Shown here: one piece after another, positions 1 to 7,872 of the stretch
Layout: every line of letters begins with the position of its first letter
Position numbering within the stretch: position 1 is the first letter of the stretch
Origin: an uncultured Pseudomonadota bacterium
Lineage (GTDB): Bacteria > Pseudomonadota > Gammaproteobacteria > Methylococcales > Methylomonadaceae
Length of the DNA stretch: 14,948 bases
Assembly (NCBI GenBank): GCA_903904275.1
Contig: CAIVBX010000144.1
Location: forward strand, 1-14,948
Direction: 5' to 3'
Made by a program: the position numbers and the translations under genes
Notes under the pieces: model-generated
The model's input: the letters and a program-made list of their open reading frames with translations, nothing else
Databases searched by the model: none
What the model was told of the DNA's origin: nothing

Positions 1-766
1 CCACACCTACAACGTCTTTGACTGTGTAATAAGGGTGAAATGGAATGCCGTCAGTTGGATGACCCCAAGGATCTTTTGATTTTTTAATGTCTACGCCATC
101 TGGGTTGTTTGAGCCAACTTCGTGCAACGCCACAATGTGCATAAACACAAGCAACACCAAAACCAATGGCACTGCGATAACGTGAAACGCAAAAAACCGA
201 TTCAAGGTCGCGTCAGAAATAACGTAATCGCCGCGAATCCATAATGCTAAATCGTCACCAACAACTGGAATTGCACTGAATAGCGAAATGATTACTTGTG
301 CGCCCCAATAAGACATTTGTCCCCAAGGCAACAAATAGCCCATGAACGCTTCTGCCATTAACGCGACAAATAACAACATCCCGAAAATCCAAATCAATTC
401 GCGGGGTTGTTTAAATGAGCCATAAAGCAAGCCACGGAACATGTGCATATAAATCACAATAAAAAATGCGGATGCACCTGTTGAGTGCATATAACGCACC
501 AACCAGCCCCAATTCACGTCCCGCATAATGTATTCAACAGAATCAAACGCAAATTTCGCATCAGGTTTGTAATTCATCGTGAGCAAAATACCCGTCACGA
601 ATTGATTCACTAAAACCAATAACGCCAGCGAGCCGAAGAAATACCAAAAGTTAAAATTTTTCGGCGCGTAATAATGCGCCATGTGTTCATTCCAAACTTG
701 TGCGAGCGGAAAACGGTCTAAAACCCAATTGCCGCACATTCTTAAACGAGTTGGTTTTAGATTCAT
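1..766 (-). CDS. petB: Cytochrome b of the cytochrome bc1 complex (partial, C-terminus beyond left edge)
   Basis: Membrane-embedded cytochrome b subunit of ubiquinol:cytochrome c oxidoreductase; it carries the two b hemes and the quinone sites. I translated it from the ATG at 766 and it stays open for 255 codons to the window edge. Visible are the conserved N-terminal amphipathic segment, the PKNFNFWYFFG stretch (about residues 35-45), heme-ligand histidines H94/H108 in one helix and H195/H210 in another, the LLPWGQMSYWGA Qo-side motif (about 145-156), and ALHEVGSNNPDG after helix D. The PEWY-type Qo motif and the remaining helices would lie outside the window; full proteins are about 400 residues. 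The start overlaps the petA stop as ATGA (763-766), so the two genes are translationally coupled. A cytochrome c1 gene is expected next but cannot be seen. Confidence 0.96.
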   Translation of the reverse strand, partial: MNLKPTRLRMCGNWVLDRFPLAQVWNEHMAHYYAPKNFNFWYFFGSLALLVLVNQFVTGILLTMNYKPDAKFAFDSVEYIMRDVNWGWLVRYMHSTGASAFFIVIYMHMFRGLLYGSFKQPRELIWIFGMLLFVALMAEAFMGYLLPWGQMSYWGAQVIISLFSAIPVVGDDLALWIRGDYVISDATLNRFFAFHVIAVPLVLVLLVFMHIVALHEVGSNNPDGVDIKKSKDPWGHPTDGIPFHPYYTVKDVVGV

Positions 767-1356
767 GCTGCTTTCTCCTCTTCACCGATAATAATCTGTG
801 TTTCAGTGACATAACGATAAGGCGGAACTTCTAAATTTGTCGGTGCAGGAACGCCTTTATAAACACGACCCGCTAAATCAAACCATGAACCGTGACATGG
901 GCAGAAAAATCCGCCTTTCCAATCCGCACCTAAATCATGTGGCGCGACTTCAGGTCTAAAAGTTGGAGAACAACCTAAATGGGTACATAAACCGACCGCG
1001 ACAAAAATTTCTGGTTTCATTGATCGCGCAGAATTTTTGCTTGATTCGGGTTGATCCGATTCGTTTGAAAGCGGATCGCGCAATTGTCCATCTAAGGTTT
1101 TTAAGGTTTCTAAGGTTTCAGGCGAACGTTGTAAAACCCAAACTGGTTTTCCACGCCATGCCACGCGAATCAATTGTCCTTCTTCGATTTTGCTAATATC
1201 GACTTCAACGGGTGCGCCTGCCGCCATCGCTTTCACGCTTGGTTGCATTTGCGATAAAAAAGGAACTGCCAAATAGCCTGTACCAACAGCTCCCACAACG
1301 GTCAATGCCGTGGTGAGAAACTGTCGCTTTGACTTATCAACGGTTTCATCAATCAT
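763..1356 (-). CDS. petA: Ubiquinol-cytochrome c reductase Rieske iron-sulfur subunit
   Basis: Rieske [2Fe-2S] protein of the bc1 complex, which transfers electrons from ubiquinol to cytochrome c1 on the periplasmic side. It has 197 residues, usual for the family. A short N-terminal tail and one membrane anchor (about residues 14-36) precede the soluble domain. The cluster motifs are complete: CTHLGC at 124-129 (ligands C124 and H126) and CPCHGS at 152-157 (ligands C152 and H155), with C129/C154 available for the family's disulfide. The export signal reads SKRQFL, so the usual twin arginine of the Tat motif is Lys-Arg. The start is supported by AGGAG (1365-1369, read on the minus strand) about 8 bases upstream. 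It is the first gene of petAB and overlaps petB by four bases. Confidence 0.97.
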   Translation of the reverse strand: MIDETVDKSKRQFLTTALTVVGAVGTGYLAVPFLSQMQPSVKAMAAGAPVEVDISKIEEGQLIRVAWRGKPVWVLQRSPETLETLKTLDGQLRDPLSNESDQPESSKNSARSMKPEIFVAVGLCTHLGCSPTFRPEVAPHDLGADWKGGFFCPCHGSWFDLAGRVYKGVPAPTNLEVPPYRYVTETQIIIGEEEKAA

Positions 1357-1407
1357 AAAGAACTCTCCTAGTGTTGGTACTGCATTTTTCTTGTTGTTAT
1401 CCTAGGC

Positions 1408-1437
1408 AATATACCATTAGACGCGCTTGGATTTGAA
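1408..1437 (-). promoter_or_regulatory. Candidate sigma70-type promoter for petAB
   Basis: On the minus strand, TTCAAA (1437-1432) and TATATT (1413-1408) are separated by 18 bases, each close to consensus. They lie about 50-80 bases upstream of petA. A short inverted repeat, CGCTT-7-AAGCG (1424-1440), overlaps the -35 box and could be an operator half-site pair. The assignment is by eye only. Confidence 0.35.
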
Positions 1438-1509
1438 GCGTTTGTGCGGATTTATTAAGGGAATGTGAAATTATGGTGAAGATTCTATTTTTTGATAAAT
1501 CTCACACTT

Positions 1510-1537
1510 TTGCTACACAATGATTGATTCATAAAAT
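1510..1537 (+). promoter_or_regulatory. Candidate sigma70-type promoter for the adhesin/minor pilin operon
   Basis: TTGCTA (1510-1515) and TAAAAT (1532-1537) are separated by 16 bases, about 62 bases before the ATG at 1600. No other clear promoter was seen in the 243-base gap between the divergent genes, and I found no sigma54 (GG-N10-GC type) element there. This promoter would have to serve the whole 8.9-kb operon, because the downstream genes overlap or nearly touch. Confidence 0.4.
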
Positions 1538-1599
1538 GGCAAGCGTAAAATGACACTATCCGAAAAAGTCGTAATTTAAGCTGCAAAAGGTGAATCTAA

Positions 1600-4500
1600 A
1601 TGAACATCAAAAAGAATTTCTTATTTCTCATGCTTGGTCTATTGATGACCTTTTTGTTGCCGAATTATGCAAATGCAGCATTGATTTTTACTTTTGAAGC
1701 TGCTGGTGTGCAAAACACCACTGTGCCTGCTGGCGAGTACAAGGTAGAAACGTTTAATAACCTTAGTATTGGAGATAAGAGCGGAAATGCAGCAGTATTT
1801 GTATCTGCAATTGGTTCGTTTTCTGGCTCATACAATATCGGTGATGCCAATGTGTGGGGAGGCGCAGGGGGTAATACAAGATTCATCACCTCTAGTAACG
1901 CTACTTTATCTTTCACTAATCCAATTGGTTATTTCGGCTTCTGGTGGAGTGCTGGGAGTAATAACAACTATCTCTCCATTACCACAGTTGACAATGTAGT
2001 TCATCAATTTACTACCACAACTCTTATGAATTCTGGACTATTGAGCCAAAATCATTTTGGTAATCCAAATCCAGCGTTTTTGGGTCAAAATAATGGAGAA
2101 CCTTATGTGTTTTTGAATTTTTTTGCTACTGATACGGGTTCGAAAATTAAGTCGATAAATTTAAGTGGTACGGGTTTCGAATCTGACAATTACACTACTG
2201 CCGTAAACATACAAACGACAACAGGTACAATGGTACAAGGGAGTTGCACAGCTCCCCAATCAGCAGGAACATATCCAAATTGTAGTTGCCCTTCTCCTAA
2301 AGTTTTAAATGCAGATGGAACGGTCTGTATTACACCTGTTGCGCCCACCGTAATTAGTACCAGTACCACCGATTCTGTAGCGGTAGATATTCACGGTACA
2401 TTTGGAACTAGCACTACGATTTCGAGTGTCGTTCTAACTAAATCAGGTAGCAGTGCGATAACACTGGGTGCCATTAGTGCAGAAACGGGCGGATGGAAAG
2501 TCAGCTCTGGAACAACCGTAAAGGCTGGGACATACACCATTACCGTTACTGACACGAATGGTAAATCGGCAACGGGAACTTTAACAGTGACGGCCAAGTG
2601 TTCTTCAATTGTGACCTCAACAGAGGGAAGTTTTGGTTTGGATACGAAAGGGGCGTTATTATGTTTCGATAGTCCCGAAAAAGTATCGGGAACGGGAATC
2701 GTCACAGATGCTAAACAGGGTGATGTTTATAAATATACCAATGTTATTACGGTCAATGGCACTCAAGTCGATGCGGTTGTTACCATTACCGCGCTAGTGA
2801 ATATGACCACATTAGTTTTTGATGATCCCACGCCAAATCCATCAAGCGGCGATGGGAGAGCATCGGGTGGTAATTACACCACGTCTTTTGGTGCAGTTGT
2901 TCCAGAAGCGGCGATATTTGCTCCACAAGAATGGTCAACAGATAAAACCACAGAGGCTTACGCAACATTTGTTATTTCTTTTCAAGACACTACTGGTAAG
3001 CCTGTTGTCTTGCAAAATGTTTACAACAACTCATTAGACATAGAAAGTACCGAATATAACGCTTACGGGGGATTTTCTTCTTATCTTGTTTCACCAGATA
3101 ATAAAACCAATACAGCAAAGCACGTCATCGCTACACCTAGTGGTACAAACATTCGCTTTTCTAGCTCGGATTGTACAGGTGATCAGGGTTTGTACATCAA
3201 AGATCAAAGTCGGGTTCAAACAAAATTTGCCACTATTAGCACATTAACCCTTAAGTTAGGTCAATTTGCTAACGGTCAAGTACCTAATGATAGTGGTAGT
3301 CATTCATCATGTACTAACAGTAGTCAACGTTACTACGGTGCGATTTTTGTCCAAGATAATTTTATTGACACACCAGGAACACAGATTGAAGTCACCGCCC
3401 CTACTGTTAATTTGCTGACCACTTCAAACACAAAACCAACTATTACAGGTACGATTGGTGGCAATGTTTCAGGAGTTTCAGACGCAAGTTCCACAGGTAG
3501 TGCATTATCAGGGACAGATACATTTTCAGTCTTGGTTAATGGTGTTACATATTCAACTACTCCAACAGCACTTACATCAACCCAAACATCAGGGAAATTA
3601 ACTGTTTCTGGCACGACTTGGTCACTTCAATTTTTAACACCTTTAGCGGTGCAATCTTATGAAGTTACAGCCACAAGAAACGGTTTTTTGGTTGACCAAA
3701 CCAGCAATGAGTTAGTTATCACGCTAAGTTGTACTTCGCCACAAGTTTTAAATGCGACAGGAACAGCTTGTGTTACGCCTGTAATATCTGGCACAGAAAA
3801 ACTCTGGTGTCACAGTGGCGATGGAATTTATTACTCAAAATCGATGCTTGCATCAACTGATTATTCACATATTACGCATGTATTTGATCAAGAAGCCGAC
3901 AGCGCAGGTAAATGTCCAAATGACGTAGTTACTTGTGATTTTGGAACATCGGGAACGGTATTGAATTCAGGAGGAACAGCTTGCGTCACACCAACTGCTC
4001 CAACGGCAACCAATGAAAGTACCACAGAGGGAACAGCAACGAATCTCAGTGGAGGTGTAGGGACAAGTACCACTATTTCGAGTGTGATTTTAACCAAATT
4101 AACAGATGGTTTAGGAGCGGCTGTTTCAAACGCAACGCCAACAACAATACTGAATGTTTCTGTTGCAAGTAGCATTTGGTCTGTTAGTTCTGGGACGAGC
4201 ATTGCTGTCGGAACTTACAGAATTACTGTCACGGATGGTTATAGCAAAACAGCTACCGCGACGTTAACAGTAACTTGTCCGACGACAGGTAAAACGATTG
4301 CAACGGCAACGGCATGTATTGCTCCTGTTGCGCCCACCGTAACCAGTACAAACACTACTGAGGGGACTGCTGTCACTATCAATGGTGGCGCGACGACTAG
4401 CAATAAAATTTCAAGCGTCACGTTAACCAAAATTACGGATGGTTTAGGTGCGTCAGTTACAAATACAGCATCCTCGATTGGTACAAATTTAACGGTCTCA

Positions 4501-7500
4501 AACAATCAATGGTCGGTCAGTTCTGGAACCGCTATCACCGTCGGAACTTACACGATTACAGCGATTGATGGCAATAATTTGTCAGGTACAGGCACTTTAA
4601 TCGTCACTTGCCCAACAGACAAGCTAAGTAATTCAACAGGCACAGCATGTATTGCTCCTGTTGCGCCCACCGTAACCAGTACCAGCACCACCGAAGGGAT
4701 TGCAGCAACCATTGGCGGAACGGCAACGACTAGCAATAAAATTTCGAGCGTCACGTTAACCAAAATTATGGATGGTTTAGGTGCATCGATTACAAGTACC
4801 GCATCCTCGATTGGTACAAATTTAACCGTCACGAACAATCAATGGTCAGTCAATTCTGGAACCACCATCACCGTCGGAACTTATACAATTACAGCGACTG
4901 ATGGCAATAATTTATCAGGCACAGGCACTTTAACTGTGACCTGTCCAACAGGTAAAATTGCCACCGCTAGTGCGTGTGTTATTCCAAGTGCGCCAACGGT
5001 ATCAAATGCAACCACAACAGATTCTGTTCCAGTTGTTATTCATGGTGCATTCGGCACAAGCACAACGATAACCAGTGTGACATTAACTAAAAAAGGGAGC
5101 GGTGTTGTTACTACATTGGGCGCAATCACAGTAGATGCGCCACGAACATCATGGACAGTTAGCTCTGGTATTGTGTCTGTTGGAACGTACACAATTATCG
5201 CAAGAGATGCGAATAACTTAGAATCTGCTCCTGCGACCTTAACCGTAACATGCGCGGGGTCAAAAGTAACAAATTCAGCAGGTAATGCGTGTATTTCTGC
5301 ACCAACAATAACGGCTTCACAGCCTTTTTCAACGACAACACCAACGATAACGGGAACAGTTGGCAGTTCAGATGCCACAGGTAATCCAATTTTAGGAACT
5401 TTCGAAGCATTCAGTGTAACTGTGAATAATGTGACGTATGTTTATGGTGGAACAGACAACACACTCCGTGTGACAGGTGCAGCCTGGACATTAACAATTC
5501 CAACGATAAAAGCCTTAACAGCAGGTCAAACTTACACTGTTATAGCAACTCGTGATAATACGTTGAATGCCACAGGTTCAATAACTATTAACGGTGCGCC
5601 AAGTGTTAATACCAAATCAACATTTGACACCACACCTGTTTTGACGGGCAGTATAGGAAGTGCTTCGTTAGGGGCTGATACTTTTACTGTCAGTGTTAAT
5701 AGTCAAACATATTCTTATACGGCAGGCGTAACGACAGAGGGTAATGTCATTATCAATGCGGATTTAACATGGTCATTAACAATTCCAAAAGGCAAAGAAA
5801 TTGCCGCTAAAACAGCTGCTTATGATGTTGTTGCCACACGCGGTACATTAACCGATAGCACAACAGGGGAATTAACAATTAAATTTTGTGCATTGCCAAG
5901 TATTGTTAATGAAACAACGGATACTTGTTCGATTCCTGTGCCAACCGTTGTCCCTGCAGCATGGAATTCAAATACTACTGCGGCAAGAATTATTACGGGT
6001 ACCGTTGGCGATGTAGCATTGGGTGATAATGAAAGTTTCTCTGTCACCATTACAAGCGCGGCGACATCATTGCAAATTGGAAATTACAGCCGAAATCAAC
6101 TTGTTTTTGATAATGCAAAAATAAATTGGACATTAACGATTCCAACGGCTACCGCAATAGTAGCAGGCACTTACAGCGTTGAAGCGGCTAGAAATACAAC
6201 CGCAAAAAATGCAGATGCGGCAGGAAAATTAGTAGTGTCATTAGTGTGTAATTCTGGTGAAACGGTAGTAAATGGTGTTTGTATTTCACAAACGATATTG
6301 CCAACCGTTAATTCTGATACAACATCAGACACCAAACCTGTCATCACTGGAACGGTTGGTACATTGGTATTAAATAATACGGATGTATTTAATGTCACTG
6401 TGGAAGGTTCTAATCGTACTTTCACAAGCGGTGATGGTTATTTGGTGGTGACAAATAAGGCGTGGACTTTAACCATGCCTGATGTTTTAAACACGGGATC
6501 TCATACTGTCGTTGCATCCAGAAATGACGTAACAGGCACGGGGATAATTACAATTACAGAATGTACAAAATTCCTTAATTCAGCAGGGCATTGTGTTGAC
6601 GCAAGCCTTGTCCCAACTGTTGATTCGGCAGCAAGTCATGACATAAATGATGCAAAAATTGTTGTTACAGGGACAGTGGGTGACGTTGAATTATCCGAGA
6701 AAGAACAGACGGATAATGCTTTCACCGTTACAGTGACTGAACACGGTAATTCATCACACACTTTAACAGGTGCATTGTTGGTCAACGGAACAACATGGAC
6801 ATTTGAACTCACTTCACGCTCCGCAGGAACATTTGATGTTAATGCAGTGCGAAGTGGCAAACCAGACCTTAGCGATAGTGAATTAGTCATCACAGATAAA
6901 ATTAGTATTTGTGATAACAATGTAGATAAATCGATTGAAAGAACGGAATGGGTAGCTGCAAATGACAGTCCAACTTATTATCTAGGTAAATGCCAATCTA
7001 CAACTTGTACAAATCCACCTAATAATACAATTCCAGCAGGTTGTGCAGCTGTTTTACCTGATCCTAAAGATTTACCACCTAAACCTGATGCAGCGGTTAA
7101 CGCTACAGTCAAAGTGAATGGTTTAATTTATTGCAGCGATGGTGGCGTAATGAGTGATAGTGATATGACCGTCACCATTAAACGTACAAAAATCGAGAAT
7201 GCGTCAACCGATAGCGGCACAATTGCCGCTGCTGATTTAGTCGGTGCAAGAGTTAAATATGGCGTAAAAACACAAGGTGGTCTTGATATTACTGGAGCAA
7301 CCCGAGTAACAAGGGAACAATGGACAGGGGTAACGCTTACAAATGTAACAATTGAAGAAGCATTTATCGATGCAGCTGTTGATTATGTTAATCCAGATGG
7401 GACTTTCAATACTTCCGTTGATTCTTATATAAAAGTCACTGGTGGAATAACAAAACCAACGACAACAAAAGAAGATAATACAATCACTCGTGCTTCTATT

Positions 7501-7872
7501 ATTAGCGGTGTTATTGTGTCTGGAACAGCGGCTGACGGAAATCCCGTACGCGGCACTATTACGAGTGGTGTTTATAATTCTGACGTAACAAATGCCGATA
7601 CAGTAATTACAAAAGGTCGAAGAATCAAAGGGGCTATAAAGAATGCAACGATTACAGGTGCGCGAATTACAACAATGAATGGAAAAACTGTCGTGGATGA
7701 GGGAATAATCACATCCGCACAAATGGATACGATAACGACACCTTCAGCGTTTGGCTCTGTTGAGAATGCCAAATTGGATAATGTCAGCGTCACGAATTCA
7801 AATCATTGTTTCTCAAGTGGTGCAGTTGGTTCAAAAGGGCAATTGAATTGGAAAGAGGTGGTTAAAGAGTGA
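1600..7872 (+). CDS. Giant secreted Ig-like repeat protein, candidate type IV pilus tip adhesin (PilY1 position)
   Basis: 2090 residues; I do not recognise a named family. Seen: a Sec signal peptide with likely cleavage ANA|A after residue 26; a unique N-terminal domain (27-215) rich in aromatic and Gly/Asn residues; an Ig-like repeat of type A at 248-334; a unique domain at 335-599; a type B Ig-like repeat at 600-710; a cysteine-linker region with a unique insert (711-799); four type A repeats from 800, 911, 1022 and 1131; five type B repeats from 1234, 1333, 1448, 1568 and 1672; a Cys-rich linker (1771-1829); and a beta-helix-like C-terminal domain (1830-2090). Many repeats are joined by a Cys-x(7-13)-Cys linker with an N-x-x-G-T-like core. 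There is no C-terminal anchor, LPXTG or PEP-CTERM signal. The start is supported by AAGGTGA (1587-1593). Its stop overlaps the GTG of pilV, which strongly ties it to the minor pilins. Inference: a surface adhesin or cargo displayed by, or exported with, the pilus tip complex. No von Willebrand A or PilY1 propeller signature was seen. Confidence 0.85.
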   Translation: MNIKKNFLFLMLGLLMTFLLPNYANAALIFTFEAAGVQNTTVPAGEYKVETFNNLSIGDKSGNAAVFVSAIGSFSGSYNIGDANVWGGAGGNTRFITSSNATLSFTNPIGYFGFWWSAGSNNNYLSITTVDNVVHQFTTTTLMNSGLLSQNHFGNPNPAFLGQNNGEPYVFLNFFATDTGSKIKSINLSGTGFESDNYTTAVNIQTTTGTMVQGSCTAPQSAGTYPNCSCPSPKVLNADGTVCITPVAPTVISTSTTDSVAVDIHGTFGTSTTISSVVLTKSGSSAITLGAISAETGGWKVSSGTTVKAGTYTITVTDTNGKSATGTLTVTAKCSSIVTSTEGSFGLDTKGALLCFDSPEKVSGTGIVTDAKQGDVYKYTNVITVNGTQVDAVVTITALVNMTTLVFDDPTPNPSSGDGRASGGNYTTSFGAVVPEAAIFAPQEWSTDKTTEAYATFVISFQDTTGKPVVLQNVYNNSLDIESTEYNAYGGFSSYLVSPDNKTNTAKHVIATPSGTNIRFSSSDCTGDQGLYIKDQSRVQTKFATISTLTLKLGQFANGQVPNDSGSHSSCTNSSQRYYGAIFVQDNFIDTPGTQIEVTAPTVNLLTTSNTKPTITGTIGGNVSGVSDASSTGSALSGTDTFSVLVNGVTYSTTPTALTSTQTSGKLTVSGTTWSLQFLTPLAVQSYEVTATRNGFLVDQTSNELVITLSCTSPQVLNATGTACVTPVISGTEKLWCHSGDGIYYSKSMLASTDYSHITHVFDQEADSAGKCPNDVVTCDFGTSGTVLNSGGTACVTPTAPTATNESTTEGTATNLSGGVGTSTTISSVILTKLTDGLGAAVSNATPTTILNVSVASSIWSVSSGTSIAVGTYRITVTDGYSKTATATLTVTCPTTGKTIATATACIAPVAPTVTSTNTTEGTAVTINGGATTSNKISSVTLTKITDGLGASVTNTASSIGTNLTVSNNQWSVSSGTAITVGTYTITAIDGNNLSGTGTLIVTCPTDKLSNSTGTACIAPVAPTVTSTSTTEGIAATIGGTATTSNKISSVTLTKIMDGLGASITSTASSIGTNLTVTNNQWSVNSGTTITVGTYTITATDGNNLSGTGTLTVTCPTGKIATASACVIPSAPTVSNATTTDSVPVVIHGAFGTSTTITSVTLTKKGSGVVTTLGAITVDAPRTSWTVSSGIVSVGTYTIIARDANNLESAPATLTVTCAGSKVTNSAGNACISAPTITASQPFSTTTPTITGTVGSSDATGNPILGTFEAFSVTVNNVTYVYGGTDNTLRVTGAAWTLTIPTIKALTAGQTYTVIATRDNTLNATGSITINGAPSVNTKSTFDTTPVLTGSIGSASLGADTFTVSVNSQTYSYTAGVTTEGNVIINADLTWSLTIPKGKEIAAKTAAYDVVATRGTLTDSTTGELTIKFCALPSIVNETTDTCSIPVPTVVPAAWNSNTTAARIITGTVGDVALGDNESFSVTITSAATSLQIGNYSRNQLVFDNAKINWTLTIPTATAIVAGTYSVEAARNTTAKNADAAGKLVVSLVCNSGETVVNGVCISQTILPTVNSDTTSDTKPVITGTVGTLVLNNTDVFNVTVEGSNRTFTSGDGYLVVTNKAWTLTMPDVLNTGSHTVVASRNDVTGTGIITITECTKFLNSAGHCVDASLVPTVDSAASHDINDAKIVVTGTVGDVELSEKEQTDNAFTVTVTEHGNSSHTLTGALLVNGTTWTFELTSRSAGTFDVNAVRSGKPDLSDSELVITDKISICDNNVDKSIERTEWVAANDSPTYYLGKCQSTTCTNPPNNTIPAGCAAVLPDPKDLPPKPDAAVNATVKVNGLIYCSDGGVMSDSDMTVTIKRTKIENASTDSGTIAAADLVGARVKYGVKTQGGLDITGATRVTREQWTGVTLTNVTIEEAFIDAAVDYVNPDGTFNTSVDSYIKVTGGITKPTTTKEDNTITRASIISGVIVSGTAADGNPVRGTITSGVYNSDVTNADTVITKGRRIKGAIKNATITGARITTMNGKTVVDEGIITSAQMDTITTPSAFGSVENAKLDNVSVTNSNHCFSSGAVGSKGQLNWKEVVKE
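3997..5298 (+). repeat. Four tandem type A Ig-like repeats
   Basis: Units start with an APT(A/V) motif at 3997, 4330, 4663 and 4990, giving periods of 333, 333 and 327 bases. Each reads roughly as a strand ISSVTLTK, then W-x-V-x-SGT, then VGTYTIT, ending in TLTVTC and a second Cys 8-13 residues later. Units 2 and 3 are almost identical even at the DNA level. For example, the 20 bases starting at 4318 and at 4651 match exactly, and the match continues past them. A first, separate copy of this type lies at 2341-2601. Confidence 0.9.
5299..6912 (+). repeat. Five type B Ig-like repeats
   Basis: Units begin near 5299, 5596, 5941, 6301 and 6613. Each shows a P-x-I/V-T-G-T/S-V/I-G strand, an F-x-V-T/S-V strand, a W-T/S-L/F-x-(I/M/L) strand and a final V-x-A-x-R strand. 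This resembles bacterial Ig-like domains of surface proteins. The copies are diverged in DNA, unlike the type A array, so the expansion is older. A sixth copy lies apart at 3397-3729. Confidence 0.8.
7855..7861 (+). promoter_or_regulatory. Ribosome binding site deciding the GTG start of pilV
   Basis: GAGGTGG lies 7 bases before the GTG at 7869, inside the end of the adhesin gene. It supports the GTG, whose third and second bases overlap the TGA stop of the upstream gene (GTGA), as the true start. Confidence 0.8.

Noticed and set aside
963..1196. A 77-codon plus-strand frame opposite petA
   Set aside because: It is fully antisense to the well-supported Rieske gene and lacks a start signal.
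1473..1523. A 16-codon reading frame (MVKILFFDKSHTFATQ) upstream of the giant gene, a possible leader peptide
   Set aside because: AAGGGA upstream is poorly spaced, the frame would end inside the proposed promoter, and no attenuator hairpin follows.
7237..7722. A 161-codon Cys-rich reading frame on the minus strand
   Set aside because: It lies wholly opposite the giant gene, its protein has the unnatural composition of an antisense shadow, and no ribosome binding site is seen. The other minus-strand frames opposite the repeats are shadows for the same reason.
1600..7872. Naming the giant gene pilY1
   Set aside because: Position and context fit, but no PilY1 domain or calcium-binding signature is visible; the name would hide the difference.
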